From Chrysomallon squamiferum (lineage: Eukaryota; Mollusca; Gastropoda; Neomphalida; Peltospiridae), in contig CM022673.1 of NCBI GenBank assembly GCA_012295275.1, forward strand, positions 9,220,788 to 9,263,287: DNA of 42,500 bases, written 5' to 3'. Positions 1-12,600 of the stretch are shown one piece after another. The notes below the pieces were generated by a model. The model was not told where the DNA came from. It ran no database searches and saw only the letters and a program-made list of their open reading frames with translations. A program made the translations under genes and the position numbers. Position 1 is the stretch's first letter, and the number at the start of each line of letters is the position of its first letter.

Positions 1-36
<36 letters not shown>

Positions 37-115
37 CTAGTAGTAGTAATAGTAGTGGTAGTAGTAATAGCAGTAGTAGCAGTAGTAGTAATAGTAGCAT
101 CAGTAGTATTGTTAC
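1..115. repeat. (GTA)n microsatellite, interrupted
   Basis: Trinucleotide GTA/TAG repeats run from the window edge, nearly perfect for the first 45 bases and then broken by ACT, AAT, GCA and similar variants. The array probably continues to the left of the window. No coding signal is associated with it. Confidence 0.95.
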
Positions 116-995
116 GTTATAATCAGCATGGTCTTTAACCATTCCCAAGTGAAACTGGAACCGCCACTGTCTTACTAAGTAAGACTTTAACAAGAAGAAA
201 ACCTATCTGTAGCAATGCTAACTTGAAATAGGTTGTAAATAAAAAACTTATGTCAGTGTGTATTTTGCGATATGAGACCCCTTTCATTCTCTAAAGAGAC
301 CATACTTGTCAAGAATAAAGTTTCGTACGCGATTAAAAAGAAAATGAAGAAAAAAAAAACCCCGTCAAACAATTAAACTCCGCTTGTTTCCAGTTAGTCT
401 CGTGTTTGCTCAAGTGCTGGCGTGCAGAGAAAACTCGGATCGGACTACAAAACCTCTTGAAAACCTAACACTTCTGTTAATTCATTGCTCATTGCAAAGC
501 GCCGGTGTTGATGTTTGTTATTAGGCATGTTTCTCACTCGCTGTCCGTCGATGACTAATTGGGGAATTAGCTAGATCAAGTCATTATGTACAAACATTCT
601 CCCCTTTCCCTTTTTTCCCCTCCACGACAAACAAATTGAAAAGTCGTGAAGTCTTCTTCAAGAAACTGAAAGACATCAAAACGTTCCCTCGGAACACATG
701 TCCAGTGGAAAAAAAAAAAAAAAAATGGCCAATGTTGAAAGCCAGTTGTTTCAAAGAGAATGTCGTAGTGTCTCTCTGATCAACAGATGGCGAGTAATTA
801 TCTAACACTAATCATAACATGACGGTTTAAATGATTGTGCATGTAAGGGTGATGTTTTTGGTGATGACGATAAAGGTGTTACCCAGTGTGAAATAATCCT
901 CCACTGTAACAGCGGGAGTTAAACGTATCCGCAGTGAAGTTTCTACTCGATTTAATGTCTGATAGTGTGCCACAGTCGTTTATTTTGTGTGGAAT

Positions 996-998
<3 letters not shown>
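116..998. other. Unique intergenic sequence, mixed composition
   Basis: This stretch has no supported gene. About 380-580 is of higher complexity and less AT-rich than its surroundings, with no tandem repeats, and could be a small regulatory element. A poly(A) run lies at about 709-725. The only open frames are short and pass through homopolymers, so I do not call them. Confidence 0.6.
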
Positions 999-1063
<65 letters not shown>

Positions 1064-1405
1064 TACAGTTATTGTTGTTGTTGTTGTTGTCGTCGTCGTC
1101 GTCGTTGTTCTTGTTTTTGCTGTTGATTTTTGTTATTGTTGTTGTCGTCGTCGTCGTTGTTCTTGTTTTTTTCTGCTGATTTTTTCTGTTTTAGATGTTT
1201 ATGTTATTATTAGTATTTTATGTTTTATCTCTTCTTTTTTTATTTTTTATGTTTATGTTGTTGTTGTTATTATTATTATTATTGTCGTTGTTGTTGTTGT
1301 TGCTATTATACTTATTTTAGTTGTTTTTTTAACTGTTTACACTAATAATAATAATAATAATAATAATATCATCATTATTATTATTATTATCACTGTCATT
1401 ATTAT
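999..1405. repeat. Compound (ATT)n/(GTT)n/(GTC)n/(AAT)n microsatellite
   Basis: About 60 bases of pure TTA repeat are followed by GTT and GTC trinucleotides, a T-rich spacer, another ATT/GTT block, and an AAT/ATT block near 1344-1390. All blocks are multiples of three, so open frames encoding poly-Leu, poly-Ile and poly-Val run across. These are artefacts of the repeat, not proteins. Confidence 0.95.
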
Positions 1406-2706
<1,301 letters not shown>

Positions 2707-3722
2707 TGTCTTTCTCATACACATCATCATCATCATCATCATCGTCATTATTTTACTCATAAACGATATTAAATGAACCACTAAAATTAAAAAAAAACAA
2801 AAAAACAAATAGGGTTTTATTCATAATTGTATATTAGAGTGTAAATACAGCTGATTAGTATATTGTTCTGATAACCAGATATACATGCATCTGTATACAC
2901 ATGCACATACACTTGCACACACATATAGACAAGCACCCACACACACACACACACGCAGAATTATCAAAACAAAAACTAAGTTAAGTATTATTTTTATAAT
3001 CTTTGGTTTTGTTTTTAACGTCTTTTTAGACTTTCCTAATAAATGTTATATTCCATATATTTTTTTATGCCTTTTTTCTTTACTGTTTCTTTTTGTAAGA
3101 ACTAAAACATTACGTTCTGTTTTTTTTCTTTCTTTCTTTTCAAATTAATTTTTAAAAGAAAATTATTATGCTCAAAGAATTTGCTTTTCTCGTTTCTACA
3201 TCACTTTATTATTTCTGACCTTTCACACAACCTAGTAGCCGAAATGTATAAATAAATTATACTTCGGCCAATTCCGTATGGCATCGTAAAAACAGAAGAA
3301 TGAGGTGGATTCGCCCGTCCCTACAAACGTAATGAATTATTCACAATTAAGAAAGATGAAGGTACCCACGTAGCAAATAGGGGTAAAAAGGGTACACTTC
3401 AAAAGAAAAATAGTAATTAATTTCATATTTGGAACTGGAAAATTCTGTTTGTGCCACTCCTTATTATTCAGTTTTTAAAATCAATTATTTTGCACCAGCT
3501 GCTGTACATATTATTAATTTTTACTTTTATGACTGCAGTTACAACCATTTCCGTATTGCTGTTACTATTAAAGCTTCTATTTCTAGCATTACAACTAACA
3601 GTTTTACTGTTATAATATCTATTATTACTAATATTACTCATACAGTGACCATTACTCTAAAACTAAGACCAGTATCGCCACCAAATTATTTTACATTAAT
3701 ACCACAACTATAACTAATCTAG
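2707..3722. other. AT-rich sequence with short (CA)n; no gene seen
   Basis: Holds a short (ATC)n at about 2721-2742, a (CA)n near 2935-2955, and a unique stretch at about 3225-3400. Open frames are short and low in complexity. No splice-flanked exon or RNA gene was found. Confidence 0.6.
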
Positions 3723-4030
3723 TATTATTATTACTACTACTACACTGACTACTACTAATATTACTACTACTATTGCTGCTATTACTTCTTCGTTTTACTA
3801 CTGCTACTACTATATTGCTTTACTACTATAATTCTTCTTATTTATACTACTACTACTACTACTACTATGACTTCCTCTATCTAATTATTATTGTTATACT
3901 GCTATTATTATTACTATTATTTTTATTACTACTCCTGTTATTGCTGCTTCTACTGCTACTACTACTACTGCTACTACTACTTCTACTACTACTATTACTG
4001 CCACCATCACTACGTTTTCCATTGTTGTTG
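3723..4030. repeat. Imperfect (TAC)n/(TTA)n trinucleotide cluster
   Basis: About 300 bases of ACT/TAC and ATT/TTA trinucleotides in mixed register, with CTG and CTT variants. They produce poly-Leu and poly-Tyr frames on + and poly-Ser on -. It is a degenerate compound microsatellite. Confidence 0.9.
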
Positions 4031-4319
4031 TAGATGATGTTTATATTGATTATGTCGCCGTTGTCAAGACGTATAATCTTGACAGAGTGAATCATATTAA
4101 ATCATTAATTAAGTGTTTTGGTCTGTCGATGTCGGTATTGTTTATATAGTATAACTGAAGCATACTTTTCTTGCTTTGATGATGTCGCTGTTGCAGTTAG
4201 TTTGTTGCTGCTGTTGTTGCCATGGCTACGTTTACAGTGTATTTTGTAAGATTGAACATTGTATTTATTGTTGTTCTTCTTTATGCTAATTTTATTTATT
4301 TTATTATTTTTTATTTTGT
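4031..4319. other. Short unique spacer between repeat blocks
   Basis: Mixed AT-rich sequence with scattered GTT/GCT trinucleotides around 4185-4225. Nothing coding or structural is supported. Confidence 0.5.
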
Positions 4320-4654
4320 TAGTTAGTTAGTTAGTAAATAAGTTAGTTAAGCAATATTATTTCATTTATTTATTTACATTTATTTTATCTTATTAATTTA
4401 TTTATTTATGCTTTTATGTTTTATTTATTTATTTTTATTTTATTTTATTTTGTTTTATTTTATTTTATTTATTTATTTATTTAATTATATATTTATTTTG
4501 TTAGCAAGTTTGTAAAGCAATTTTGTTTCATTAATTTATTTATATTTATTTATTTTTATTTATTTATTTATGCATGCAATTTTTTTTATTTATTTATTTT
4601 TATTTTTATTTTATTTTATTTTATTTTTGTTTGTTTGTTCGTTTGTTTGTTTGT

Positions 4655-4713
<59 letters not shown>

Positions 4714-4720
4714 GTTTCTG
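4320..4720. repeat. (TTTA)n/(ATTT)n tetranucleotide tract
   Basis: Begins with TTAG/GTTA units at 4320-4335, continues through imperfect ATTT and TTTTA units, then TTTG units at about 4626-4655, and ends in an almost perfect (ATTT)n array at about 4656-4713. The Tyr-Leu-Phe-Ile frames are repeat artefacts. Confidence 0.93.
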
Positions 4721-4930
4721 GTTTATTTTTTTTTTGTTTCTTTTTCTTATTTTGTTTTTTTTCTCGATTTTTTTTGTCAGTTCAATACTTTTTAATTTTT
4801 GTTTATACTTTTACATTTGTTTGAAAATCATTTATTTATTTATTTTTTTTGTTTATATTCACTTTTATACATATTTACAGAGAGACAAAGAAAGAAAATG
4901 TTTGAGAGATAAACTGAAATAAAATAAATA

Positions 4931-5090
4931 AGAGAGAGAGAGAGAGAGAGCGATAACAGACAAAGAAACAGAGAGAGAAGAAGATAATATTATAAAGAGA
5001 GAGAGAGAGAGAGAGAGCGATAACAGACAAAGAAACAGAGAGAGGAAGAAGATAATATTATAAAGAGTGAAAAAAAAAAACACACACACA
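4931..5090. repeat. 67-bp tandem duplication containing (GA)n
   Basis: A unit made of a (GA)n run, CGATAACAGACAAAG and an AAGATAATATTATAAAGA end occurs twice. The CGATAACAG landmark starts at 4951 and again at 5018, an exact 67-bp offset. The copies are nearly identical, which implies a recent duplication by slippage or unequal exchange. A short A/CA run closes the block. Confidence 0.9.
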
Positions 5091-5584
5091 CAGAGACACT
5101 ACTTAACTATTCCCCCCATGTCGTTTTAAAACTCACAAAAACCGAAATATAAAAAAACCTCTGTCCGAGCTACATCCAACCATTCTGACTTTAAAGCCAA
5201 TTAAACTAATACTGTTCTGATTGAAGTCAGATCATGTATGATATTGTTTCTTTTATTTCTTGATTCATGTGTGTGGCTCGCCATGGCAAAACACTTTTAA
5301 TGTCCAATATTCTTACAGGAATTATTTCTCAAAGTGCTTAATGCTGCAGTCTGCACTGTCATAGGAGAGAGTCCAGTTGTTTATATCTTTGATCTACGGA
5401 GTCATAGAGGGATAAATTGCTGTATGCTTAGTTTAAAGGGCTGAATTGGGGGTCTTGTGGAAAATTACTGGAACGACACAGGAGAGAACTGGATAGTCGA
5501 GAGTGTTGTGATAATCTGCTAATGGTTTTGTTTTTGTTTTGTTTTTGAATTGTTAGATTAGACTTTAAATAGAAATTTAATATA
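5091..5584. other. Unique intergenic sequence; no gene seen
   Basis: Moderately complex DNA without tandem repeats apart from a GTTTT run near 5530-5545. Frames are interrupted on both strands and no splice-flanked exon stands out. Confidence 0.55.
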
Positions 5585-5646
5585 GTAGGGTCAATGGAGA
5601 GAGTGGGGGAGTGAGGGAGTGGGGGAGAGAGAGTGAGTGAGGGAGG

Positions 5647-5741
<95 letters not shown>
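5585..5741. repeat. (GA)n microsatellite with GGGGAG-rich edge
   Basis: A guanine-rich purine stretch (GTGGGGGAGTGAGGG type, about 5600-5650) runs into roughly 90 bases of pure GA. The tract is almost all purine on +, and its Arg-Glu frame is an artefact. Confidence 0.96.
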
Positions 5742-5743
<2 letters not shown>

Positions 5744-6236
5744 TGAATTAGCGATTATATTGAATGAATGGAAAGATTATTTTGTTTTCCAGAACTTATC
5801 ATTCAGAAATTATTTATTTATAACTGAGTATATTGAAAAAAATAATAATAAAATAATAACAACAATAATAATAATAATAATAATAGCAAGAATAATAATA
5901 ATAACTGTAATAATAAGAAATAAATAAATAAAATGCAGCTTTTAAACGAAGCAAAAATATCAAAGTAAAAAGATATTGAAATGAAATCAAAAATTAATTT
6001 AGAATTCAATAATAATAATAACAATAACAATAATAATAATAAATTAAAGTACAGAAATCAAAAAAAAAAAAAAAAAAAAAAAATCTCAAGGTTAAAACAG
6101 AACAGAACAAAATCAAATCTGTAAAAAAAAAAAATAATAATAATAATATAATAATAATAATAATAATAGCAATAATGAAAGAAGAGATAGAGAACATCTC
6201 ATCACACTAAACATTTTCTCTTTTTATTTTCTTCTT
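5742..6236. repeat. (AAT)n/(AAC)n clusters with poly(A)
   Basis: AAT trinucleotide blocks lie at about 5838-5890, 6008-6045 and 6133-6175, separated by poly(A) runs at 6060-6083 and 6123-6135. No coding sequence is supported. Confidence 0.85.
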
Positions 6237-6480
6237 CTTCGTTTTTATCAGATAATTTCTCCAACAACTCATTGTTCTAGCGCTGACTTCCACAACCCGT
6301 CGTTTCTTTGTGAGGCGGAACGATACTAACTCGATGTGAGGCTGGCGGTGTAATCTTGACTCACTTCCCCGTGTCTTATCGTAAAACTTGCGAGAATCCG
6401 CTATAAAACTTAGATCGCAAGACACTCGCCTTCACTCGCGCATTGTGTTTCGTTAAAATTCCGTAAAATGCGATTTTTTC
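6237..6480. promoter_or_regulatory. Candidate regulatory island, repeat-free and CpG-containing
   Basis: After kilobases of repeats this stretch is balanced in composition, contains many CpG dinucleotides and has no tandem structure. One 72-codon minus-strand frame spans it but ends in a lysine-rich run and matches nothing I recognise. A selected non-coding element is an inference from composition only. Confidence 0.25.
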
Positions 6481-7584
6481 ACTCCATTTTTAGCTCGTGA
6501 TTAGGAATAAAGGAATATATTACATTCATTTTTGCGTCTGACAGATTTTTTTTTTTTTTTCCTTCTTTCTTTCTTTCGAATTCTTCATTTCATTAGTAGG
6601 CGTGGTTAAGAAAGAAAAAAAAAGAATTTAGTAAGACAAGTGGGCGGAGCTTGTTGGTGATATCACATGTATTTGTCTTTATCAGTTCTAGCTAATGTGA
6701 CAGAAAAAAAGAACAAAAAAAATATCAGTTTCTGACACGTTCAAGAAAGTCGAATTTCTTGAAATGGATGGAAAAAACAACAACAAAAAGATGTGAATTT
6801 CAGTGTTGATTTTTCATGTGCACGACGCGCAATAATATTATTGTTTCATTGTTATTGTCGTCTTTTTCATGAGAACAGTAGTGTCACTGACATGAATGGA
6901 ATTAATTAATTAACAGCTTGATGGCATAATTTATTAGCCCAGTCCATAAAAGATATCAGCTTTAATATTAGCTCGAACCAGTGGTCACCGAAAACTATAA
7001 TTAAATTTAGAAATAATAAAAATTTATGAATTTGATTCGTATTTCTTTTTTTTTTTTTTTTTTTTCAAAGATTCAATGTTTACGAGAAAAAATAATAAAA
7101 CTGCTATAAAATTTCTAGTGTTTTATTTAGGGTGTCTGAGATAAAACAAAACATTAAAGAATATATTTTGTTAGATGTAAACAGACATGCAACGAAATAT
7201 TGCCTCAGGTTATTATTATTTGTAAATTTCTTTATTATTATTATTGTTGTTGTTGTTGTTTTATTTTTGAAACTTTCACTTCACTTTATTTTATTTTATT
7301 TTATTTTATTTTCATTCATTTTATTTTATTTTATTCTTCTATTTTTTTTTTAGTTAATTTGCTAATGGAAATTATTTACATTTTGTGTTTTAATACAAAC
7401 TCTTTAAAACAAAATACACACATTTGCAGTTAACGAAATATGTAAGTTTGAGTAAAAATGCAAACACAAACACGCACACACACGTACAGATACGTACGCA
7501 AACTGAATAATTAACTATGCTGTGAGAAAATACATCTTTTTCGTTCGACATTTATTTACAGTTTCTTTTTATTTATGTTCTATT
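6481..7584. other. AT-rich intergenic DNA; homopolymers and short repeats
   Basis: Includes poly(T) at 6546-6560 and 7045-7065, short GTT repeats at about 7245-7262 and TTTTA pentamers at about 7285-7335. The mid part (6590-6960) is more complex but has no open frame of note. I see no gene. Confidence 0.6.
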
Positions 7585-7592
7585 TTTCTTCC

Positions 7593-7644
<52 letters not shown>

Positions 7645-7701
7645 CTGTTATTATTTTATTTTCATCAGCACCACCATTATTATTGCTCTTATCGATACTG
7701 A

Positions 7702-7735
<34 letters not shown>

Positions 7736-7761
7736 GTTGTTGTTGTTGTTGTTGTTATTAT

Positions 7762-7796
<35 letters not shown>

Positions 7797-7805
7797 TTAC
7801 TACTA
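7585..7805. repeat. Compound (ATT)n-(GTT)n-(TAC)n microsatellite
   Basis: Two TTA blocks (about 7593-7642 and 7704-7735) are followed by GTT (about 7734-7756) and then about 40 bases of TAC/ACT. Unit length stays at three throughout, giving an artefactual Ile/Leu frame. Confidence 0.95.
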
Positions 7806-8230
7806 CATATTTAGGAAAACATTAAATATTTGCAAACAAAAAGAAATTATCTGATGTTAAAATCATGTGATTGCGACATTTTTTATATATTTACCTTCAC
7901 CAAAATCATTTTTACAATCATTTTAAAAACAAAAATATATGAAATACAATTGAATAATATTAGAAACGTAAACCAAAATTGACTGAAAAATATTTATAAT
8001 TGTGTGTATATCTTGATATACTGTTATTGCAAACCGAACTGGTAATAGGTAAATGCGTTACGAACTGTTGGTTCAACTCACAGTGTGTGTTATATAATAT
8101 TAGTTTTAAATGTTTTTTAAATTTGCGAAACTCTGAAGAGAAAACGATTTAAAATTTGTAATTTTGTGATGTTTTTTCTGTTGTTGTTGTTGTTTGTGTG
8201 AGGGTGTTGTTGTTTTTTAGGGGTTTCTTT
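7806..8230. other. AT-rich unique spacer; no gene seen
   Basis: No tandem repeats beyond a short GTT run near 8180. All frames are short. Confidence 0.55.
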
Positions 8231-8407
8231 TGTGTGTGTGTGTGTGTGTGCATATTTGTGTTTTTTTTTTTTTTTTTTTGTTTTTTTTTTTTTGTTTTTG
8301 TTATTTATTATTATTATTATAATTTTATTTTTATTTAGTCGTTTTTTTTTGTTTGTTTTTTACGTTAAAATGTTTGATTCAAGTAAAGTTTTTTTTTGGG
8401 GGGTTAC

Positions 8408-8443
<36 letters not shown>

Positions 8444-8506
8444 CTTAATCGATAATCTTTCTCTCTGTAATGTGTCTCTATATATATATATATATATATA
8501 TATACA
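8231..8506. repeat. Compound (TG)n, poly(T), (ATT)n, (TA)n block
   Basis: In order: (GT)n at about 8231-8250, two poly(T) runs at about 8262-8292, a T-rich stretch, (TTA)n at about 8410-8443, and (TA)n at about 8479-8504. Five simple repeats in under 300 bases. Confidence 0.92.
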
Positions 8507-8868
8507 GTTTATAGATCAATGAATTCAAAATTAGATGCATGGGTGCCTTGCACCAGCGTGAAAACCGTTTTGGAGACAGTTGCAGAATTAACATAGACAC
8601 TTTTTATACAGTACGTTTGATTAAGTACCCATCGATGTAAAGACGGTTTTATATTTTAATACACATATTATCTAAGTTCTTTTTTGTTAGTATGCGTATT
8701 TATGCGTGCGTGTAGGAACACGTGTGCTTGGAAGAAAAAAAAGTGCGAGTGTTAGAAAAAATAATTAAATAAGTAATTTTATAAATATTTATACTGTACT
8801 AAATTACATTAATAATTTTTTCAAGAGCTTATTCTGAACCAAAAACTGGAAATATTTCCTCTTAATTA
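8507..8868. other. Unique AT-rich spacer; no gene seen
   Basis: Complex sequence with no frame longer than expected by chance and no splice-flanked exon that I can support. Confidence 0.5.
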
Positions 8869-9125
8869 TGAGTATTTATTTATTTATTTATTTTTTTTTA
8901 TTTTTTTTATTTTATTTTATTTTATTTTATTTTATTTTATTTTATTTTATTTTATTTTATTTTATTTATTTATTTTTTTATTTATTTATTTATTTATATA
9001 CTTACTTATTTACTTATTTACTTATTAAGTTATTTACTTTTAACTTCGATGATTGGACTAGTAATGAAAGAGTAGGTGTACAATATCAACAAACAAACAA
9101 GCAAATAAATAAACAAAGCAATGAA

Positions 9126-9182
<57 letters not shown>

Positions 9183-9184
9183 AT
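8869..9184. repeat. (TTTTA)n pentamer array and (AAAT)n tetramer array
   Basis: A TTTTA pentanucleotide array (about 8900-8966) is flanked by TTTA units. Near 9085-9120 the motif switches strand to AAAC/AAAT, and a near-perfect (AAAT)n array follows at about 9129-9184. The two halves are roughly inverted, so they could pair as a large AT-rich hairpin. Confidence 0.92.
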
Positions 9185-9699
9185 ACTCTACCAGAAGCTA
9201 TATTCGCTATAGTATTTATCATATATATATATAGAGAGATATATATATTTAGTGATTGCATATATATATTTGAATTATATATTCCACTGAAACTGCTTTT
9301 AGACAATGAGTAAAAAAAAAATATTTCAATATTTTATTCATTTATTTAATTAAAATATACATTACATTATGTTACATCATACAAGCACCGCATTATATTT
9401 CTCATTAGTTACTATAATGTTTAATATTAATTTATAGAGTTTTTACAATTTCTTTCTTTATTTACTTCTTTTTTATCTTTCTTTCAACCTTTTATTTTAT
9501 TTTATCTTATCTTATTATAGATTTTCGTCTTGTCTTTTTCATCAACTTCTACGTCATTAACTGTGTTACATGTTCACGAGTAACATTTCTATTATTTTCA
9601 GTGATGTTTCATTTACAAGCAAACCTCAGTTGACACAAAAACAAAATCTTTCTTTAAGTATAATTACCATTCTATCTCCTTGAACCAAGAGCGCTAACA
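9185..9699. other. AT-rich spacer with (TA)n; no gene seen
   Basis: Contains (AT)n near 9222-9249 and TTTA/TTCT-rich DNA near 9450-9515. No coding or RNA feature is supported. Confidence 0.55.
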
Positions 9700-9957
9700 A
9701 TTGGTCATAAATTAATCATTCCCTCCTTTTGACCACTATGATGTCATACTGACCACTGGGACACACTCGGCCATCCATCACAACATACTCCTGGTTTTTT
9801 TTTTTTTTTTTTCAGAGATTTTGGGGGATATTTATTCGACAAAAAAACTGCCCCCGGGGGCTGAAAAAGTAACGCTTCATATAATGTATTCTGTAACATG
9901 AACGAAACGACGGGGTCAAACGATGATTTCTTTAAAGTCTTTTTTTTTTTTTTTCTT

Positions 9958-9994
<37 letters not shown>

Positions 9995-10079
9995 CGTTAA
10001 AGATACCCATCTCACAATGGTCGTTCATTGTTGCTTTGCGTTCATCTTGCTTAATATGTCGCAGCACAGACTCAATGGC
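9700..10079. other. Unique sequence upstream of CpG-rich island, broken by poly(T)
   Basis: More complex than the preceding DNA. It has two TGACCACT copies (9729 and 9749), a perfect 12-bp palindrome GCCCCCGGGGGC at 9850-9861, and poly(T) at 9791-9812 and 9938-9990, the latter flanked by TTAAAG on both sides. A minus-strand 127-codon frame here reads through the T-runs as poly-Lys and is not credible. Confidence 0.5.
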
Positions 10080-10575
10080 ATGATCTAACGTCCCACGAAG
10101 ATTCCAACAACTACGGCCGCTGCCCAATTAGGTTGTTTTATTGTCACGGCTTTTTACTGTGCGATGATCGCTTCGTGCGTCGAGCCGTGGCCGAGAGAGC
10201 GTATCTTTATTCCCCAGTTGTCACCGGTGACAGGTGACTGACAGGCGAAACCGCGGGGAGGCTGACTCATTATAGCCGCCGTCTGTTCGTTATCCGTCAA
10301 GCATGCAGCAGATCGATCGGCCTATCGCCAATAGCGGCGAGAAGCGTCCGAACGGCCACGCCTCCTTTTATGCAAATGACAATCGAATTAAACAGACGTG
10401 TGACATCACGACCGCTGCCAGCCTATGCACGCAGCGGTGGCGGAATCGATATGGCGTAATCGATGCCGTGTTTGATTTCATGGCTGCCGTGCGCTCGGCC
10501 CAGTCCCTATGACGGATGTTTAGTAAGCGGAAAGGAAACAGTTAGCTCCGCCCAGAAGGGGCGGGATTTTCGGTC
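10080..10575 (+). promoter_or_regulatory. CpG-rich promoter or enhancer island
   Basis: This is one of the longest repeat-free, GC- and CpG-rich stretches in the window. Visible motifs include a 14-bp palindrome TGTCACCGGTGACA (10219-10232), two TGACAG elements (10228 and 10239; TALE-homeodomain type), a CCAAT box at 10328-10332, a perfect octamer ATGCAAAT at 10370-10377, TGACATCA at 10401 (a near-CRE), and opposed GC boxes CCGCCC (10548) and GGGGCGGG (10558). It lies just before a possible donor-terminated exon on +, so it may be a promoter. A 69-codon frame (10303-10512) matches nothing I recognise and is probably open because GC-rich DNA has few stops. Orientation is inferred only from the downstream donor. 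Confidence 0.45.
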
Positions 10576-10599
10576 GACAGTTTTAAAAAAAATATATTT

Positions 10600-11064
10600 T
10601 TATTTTTAGCAAACATGCGTTTGGCTTAGTGACAGTGATTTGGTATTGACGAGTGGGTTTTATTCGACAAACGAAGACTTTCCAAGTCATTGCAACGGAA
10701 TGCTGATGAATTCGAGAGTTTAACACGTCAATTGTCATTCTCTTTCGCACTGTGATGTTGAAAAATTGTTTAACCTGAAACCAGAAACAGAAGAAAGAAA
10801 ATAATAATAGTCGTAATAATAATTATTATTCAACTGACAAAAATTTCTCTGACGAGAACACCAGTGGAGCTCTCTCTCTCTCTCTTCCTGGCAGTGAATT
10901 TCTGTTTACTGGAAGCCACTTTTCTCTACGGCAACGACGTCGGCTTTTGTGTTTTCTGTTTTCTAACATCATCATCACCATCGCAACGTCAACTACTGCG
11001 ACAACGATTTTGGATACTAATCTCTTTTGGAGTCTAGAATACACTCACAATTTCATCCATTTAG
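10600..11064 (+). other. Candidate non-coding first exon (5' UTR)
   Basis: The end is defined by a consensus donor: TTTAG at 11060-11064 followed by GTAAGT at 11065-11070. Upstream the DNA is fairly complex, with a third TGACAG at 10630 and a short TC run at 10870-10884, and several ATGs open only short frames, as in a leader exon. The start is unknown; I place it just after the CpG island and its AT-rich TTTTAAAAAAAATATA stretch (about 10578-10605). It would splice to an acceptor near 23521 or elsewhere. The donor is visible; transcription is inferred. Confidence 0.3.
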
Positions 11065-11149
11065 GTAAGTACATGGTATATATAAAATGTTAAAAATATA
11101 TATATATTTATATATGTATATACATACATAACAGTACATAAATATATTT

Positions 11150-11525
11150 AACCAAGGGGTGTGTCCAATGCTTTAAAAATAATTTATCAACAGTCTTGCA
11201 ATATTTCCGCAGGATGCGAAAGAAAATGTTTTATCCTCGACCACAATTTTCTTCTTCTTTTTCTTTTTTTTTTTTTTTTTTTTTTTTTTCTTCCATCTTG
11301 TACACTCGGTTGGTTACTTAATCAATCATACTGCATAAAATATGTCTACGTTAATTCTGCAGTTGTCTCCAAAACGTTGCCCGGGATGCTGCAGGGCGTT
11401 CACGCATCTAATTGGGATTCACCGACCACTGTAAAATTGTTGGCAAATTTAATGAATCGAATGCAGGGTCACTTAGTTTTGACATGGTGTATATGCGGTG
11501 CTGTAAATCTTTTTTAATTTAGCAT
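11150..11525. promoter_or_regulatory. Candidate regulatory island in putative intron
   Basis: Apart from poly(T) at 11260-11290 this is complex, moderately GC sequence with motifs such as TTAATCAATCA (about 11319) and GTTGCCCGGGATGCTGCAGG (about 11374). A 118-codon + frame crosses it, but its middle is poly-Phe from the T-run and no family is evident. Confidence 0.22.
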
Positions 11526-11579
11526 CCTTTCTGCACGTAAGAAACGCTTGTAACATTAGAGATATTCAAAGAATGCGTA

Positions 11580-11651
11580 ATTCATGAATTTTACTTGTTT
11601 TTTTTGTTTTTTTTCTTCTTTAACCTTTTCTTCTTTTCTGTTTTTCTCTTC

Positions 11652-11682
<31 letters not shown>

Positions 11683-12032
11683 TTTTGTTTATATTTGTTT
11701 TATTTTTATTTTTTTATTTTTTTTATTTTCTTTTATTGTTGATTTCTTTTCTTTATTATCGTTCTCTTTTATTATTTTTTATTATTATTTTTTTTTTTAA
11801 TGCTATGTACATCAACAGACTTAAGTAGTTTGTTTTTTTTGATCCAAATGTACTGGCAAGTTTTATAGTTTTCTTGTTTCTTGTTTTTGTTTTGATCTTT
11901 TTACATTTTTCTTTTTTTTACTTCCTTCTTTTTATTTACTAAATGGTGGGAAATATAAATATTTTAGTGCACTTGACTTTATAAAAGAAAAAATATTGTT
12001 GTTATTTATTAAATTATTATTTGCTTGTTTGT

Positions 12033-12067
<35 letters not shown>

Positions 12068-12120
12068 CTTATTTATTCTATTATTTTATTTCATTTCATT
12101 TCATTTTATTTATTCTTAAT
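11580..12120. repeat. T-rich low-complexity and (TTTA)n tract
   Basis: Long T-rich runs (about 11595-11810, poly(T) at 11653-11679) and a (TTTA)n array at about 12029-12075. The Phe-rich frame is an artefact. Confidence 0.85.
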
Positions 12121-12600
12121 TTTTATTTTCTTATTTTCACATTTTCAAAAATAACAAAACAGCGTAGTTAATTATATCGTTGACAAAGTTACAAGAAATT
12201 GTTATTAACAAAATAACTAGAAAATAAAACAAATTTCAACTGAGGTCTGAATCTCCGGCTAATGTCACAAAAATCATGTAAACATTTGCTTTTAAAAATG
12301 CACACGCCAAAGCTGATACACACACAGAACGAGACAGATGTAGACATTCTTTAAAAAAAACAATAACTCACTTAAATATACACATATACACAAACCTGTA
12401 CATACACAGATACACATACATACACTAATCCATATTATACATGTTCATTCACATTCACAAACGCACACTATAACGTACACCAGTATACACATACATACAC
12501 TAAAAAAACACTCGCACGTGCGTCCTCACGCACACATATATTTCAGGGCATGCACATTATTTAAATGCACGTATATTATCACATCCGTTAATAACGGGTA
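12121..12600. other. AT-rich sequence with imperfect (CA)-rich stretch
   Basis: The second half (12380-12540) is rich in ACACAT/CATACA units, a degraded CA-type repeat. No gene is supported. Confidence 0.6.

Noticed and set aside
9744-10127. 127-codon minus-strand frame with poly-Lys
   Set aside because: Its length depends on reading through two poly(T) tracts; flanking parts are unrelated unique DNA.
10303-10512. 69-codon + frame in the CpG-rich island
   Set aside because: Could tempt as a gene because it avoids repeats, but no family or splice boundary is visible and GC-rich DNA has few stops by chance.
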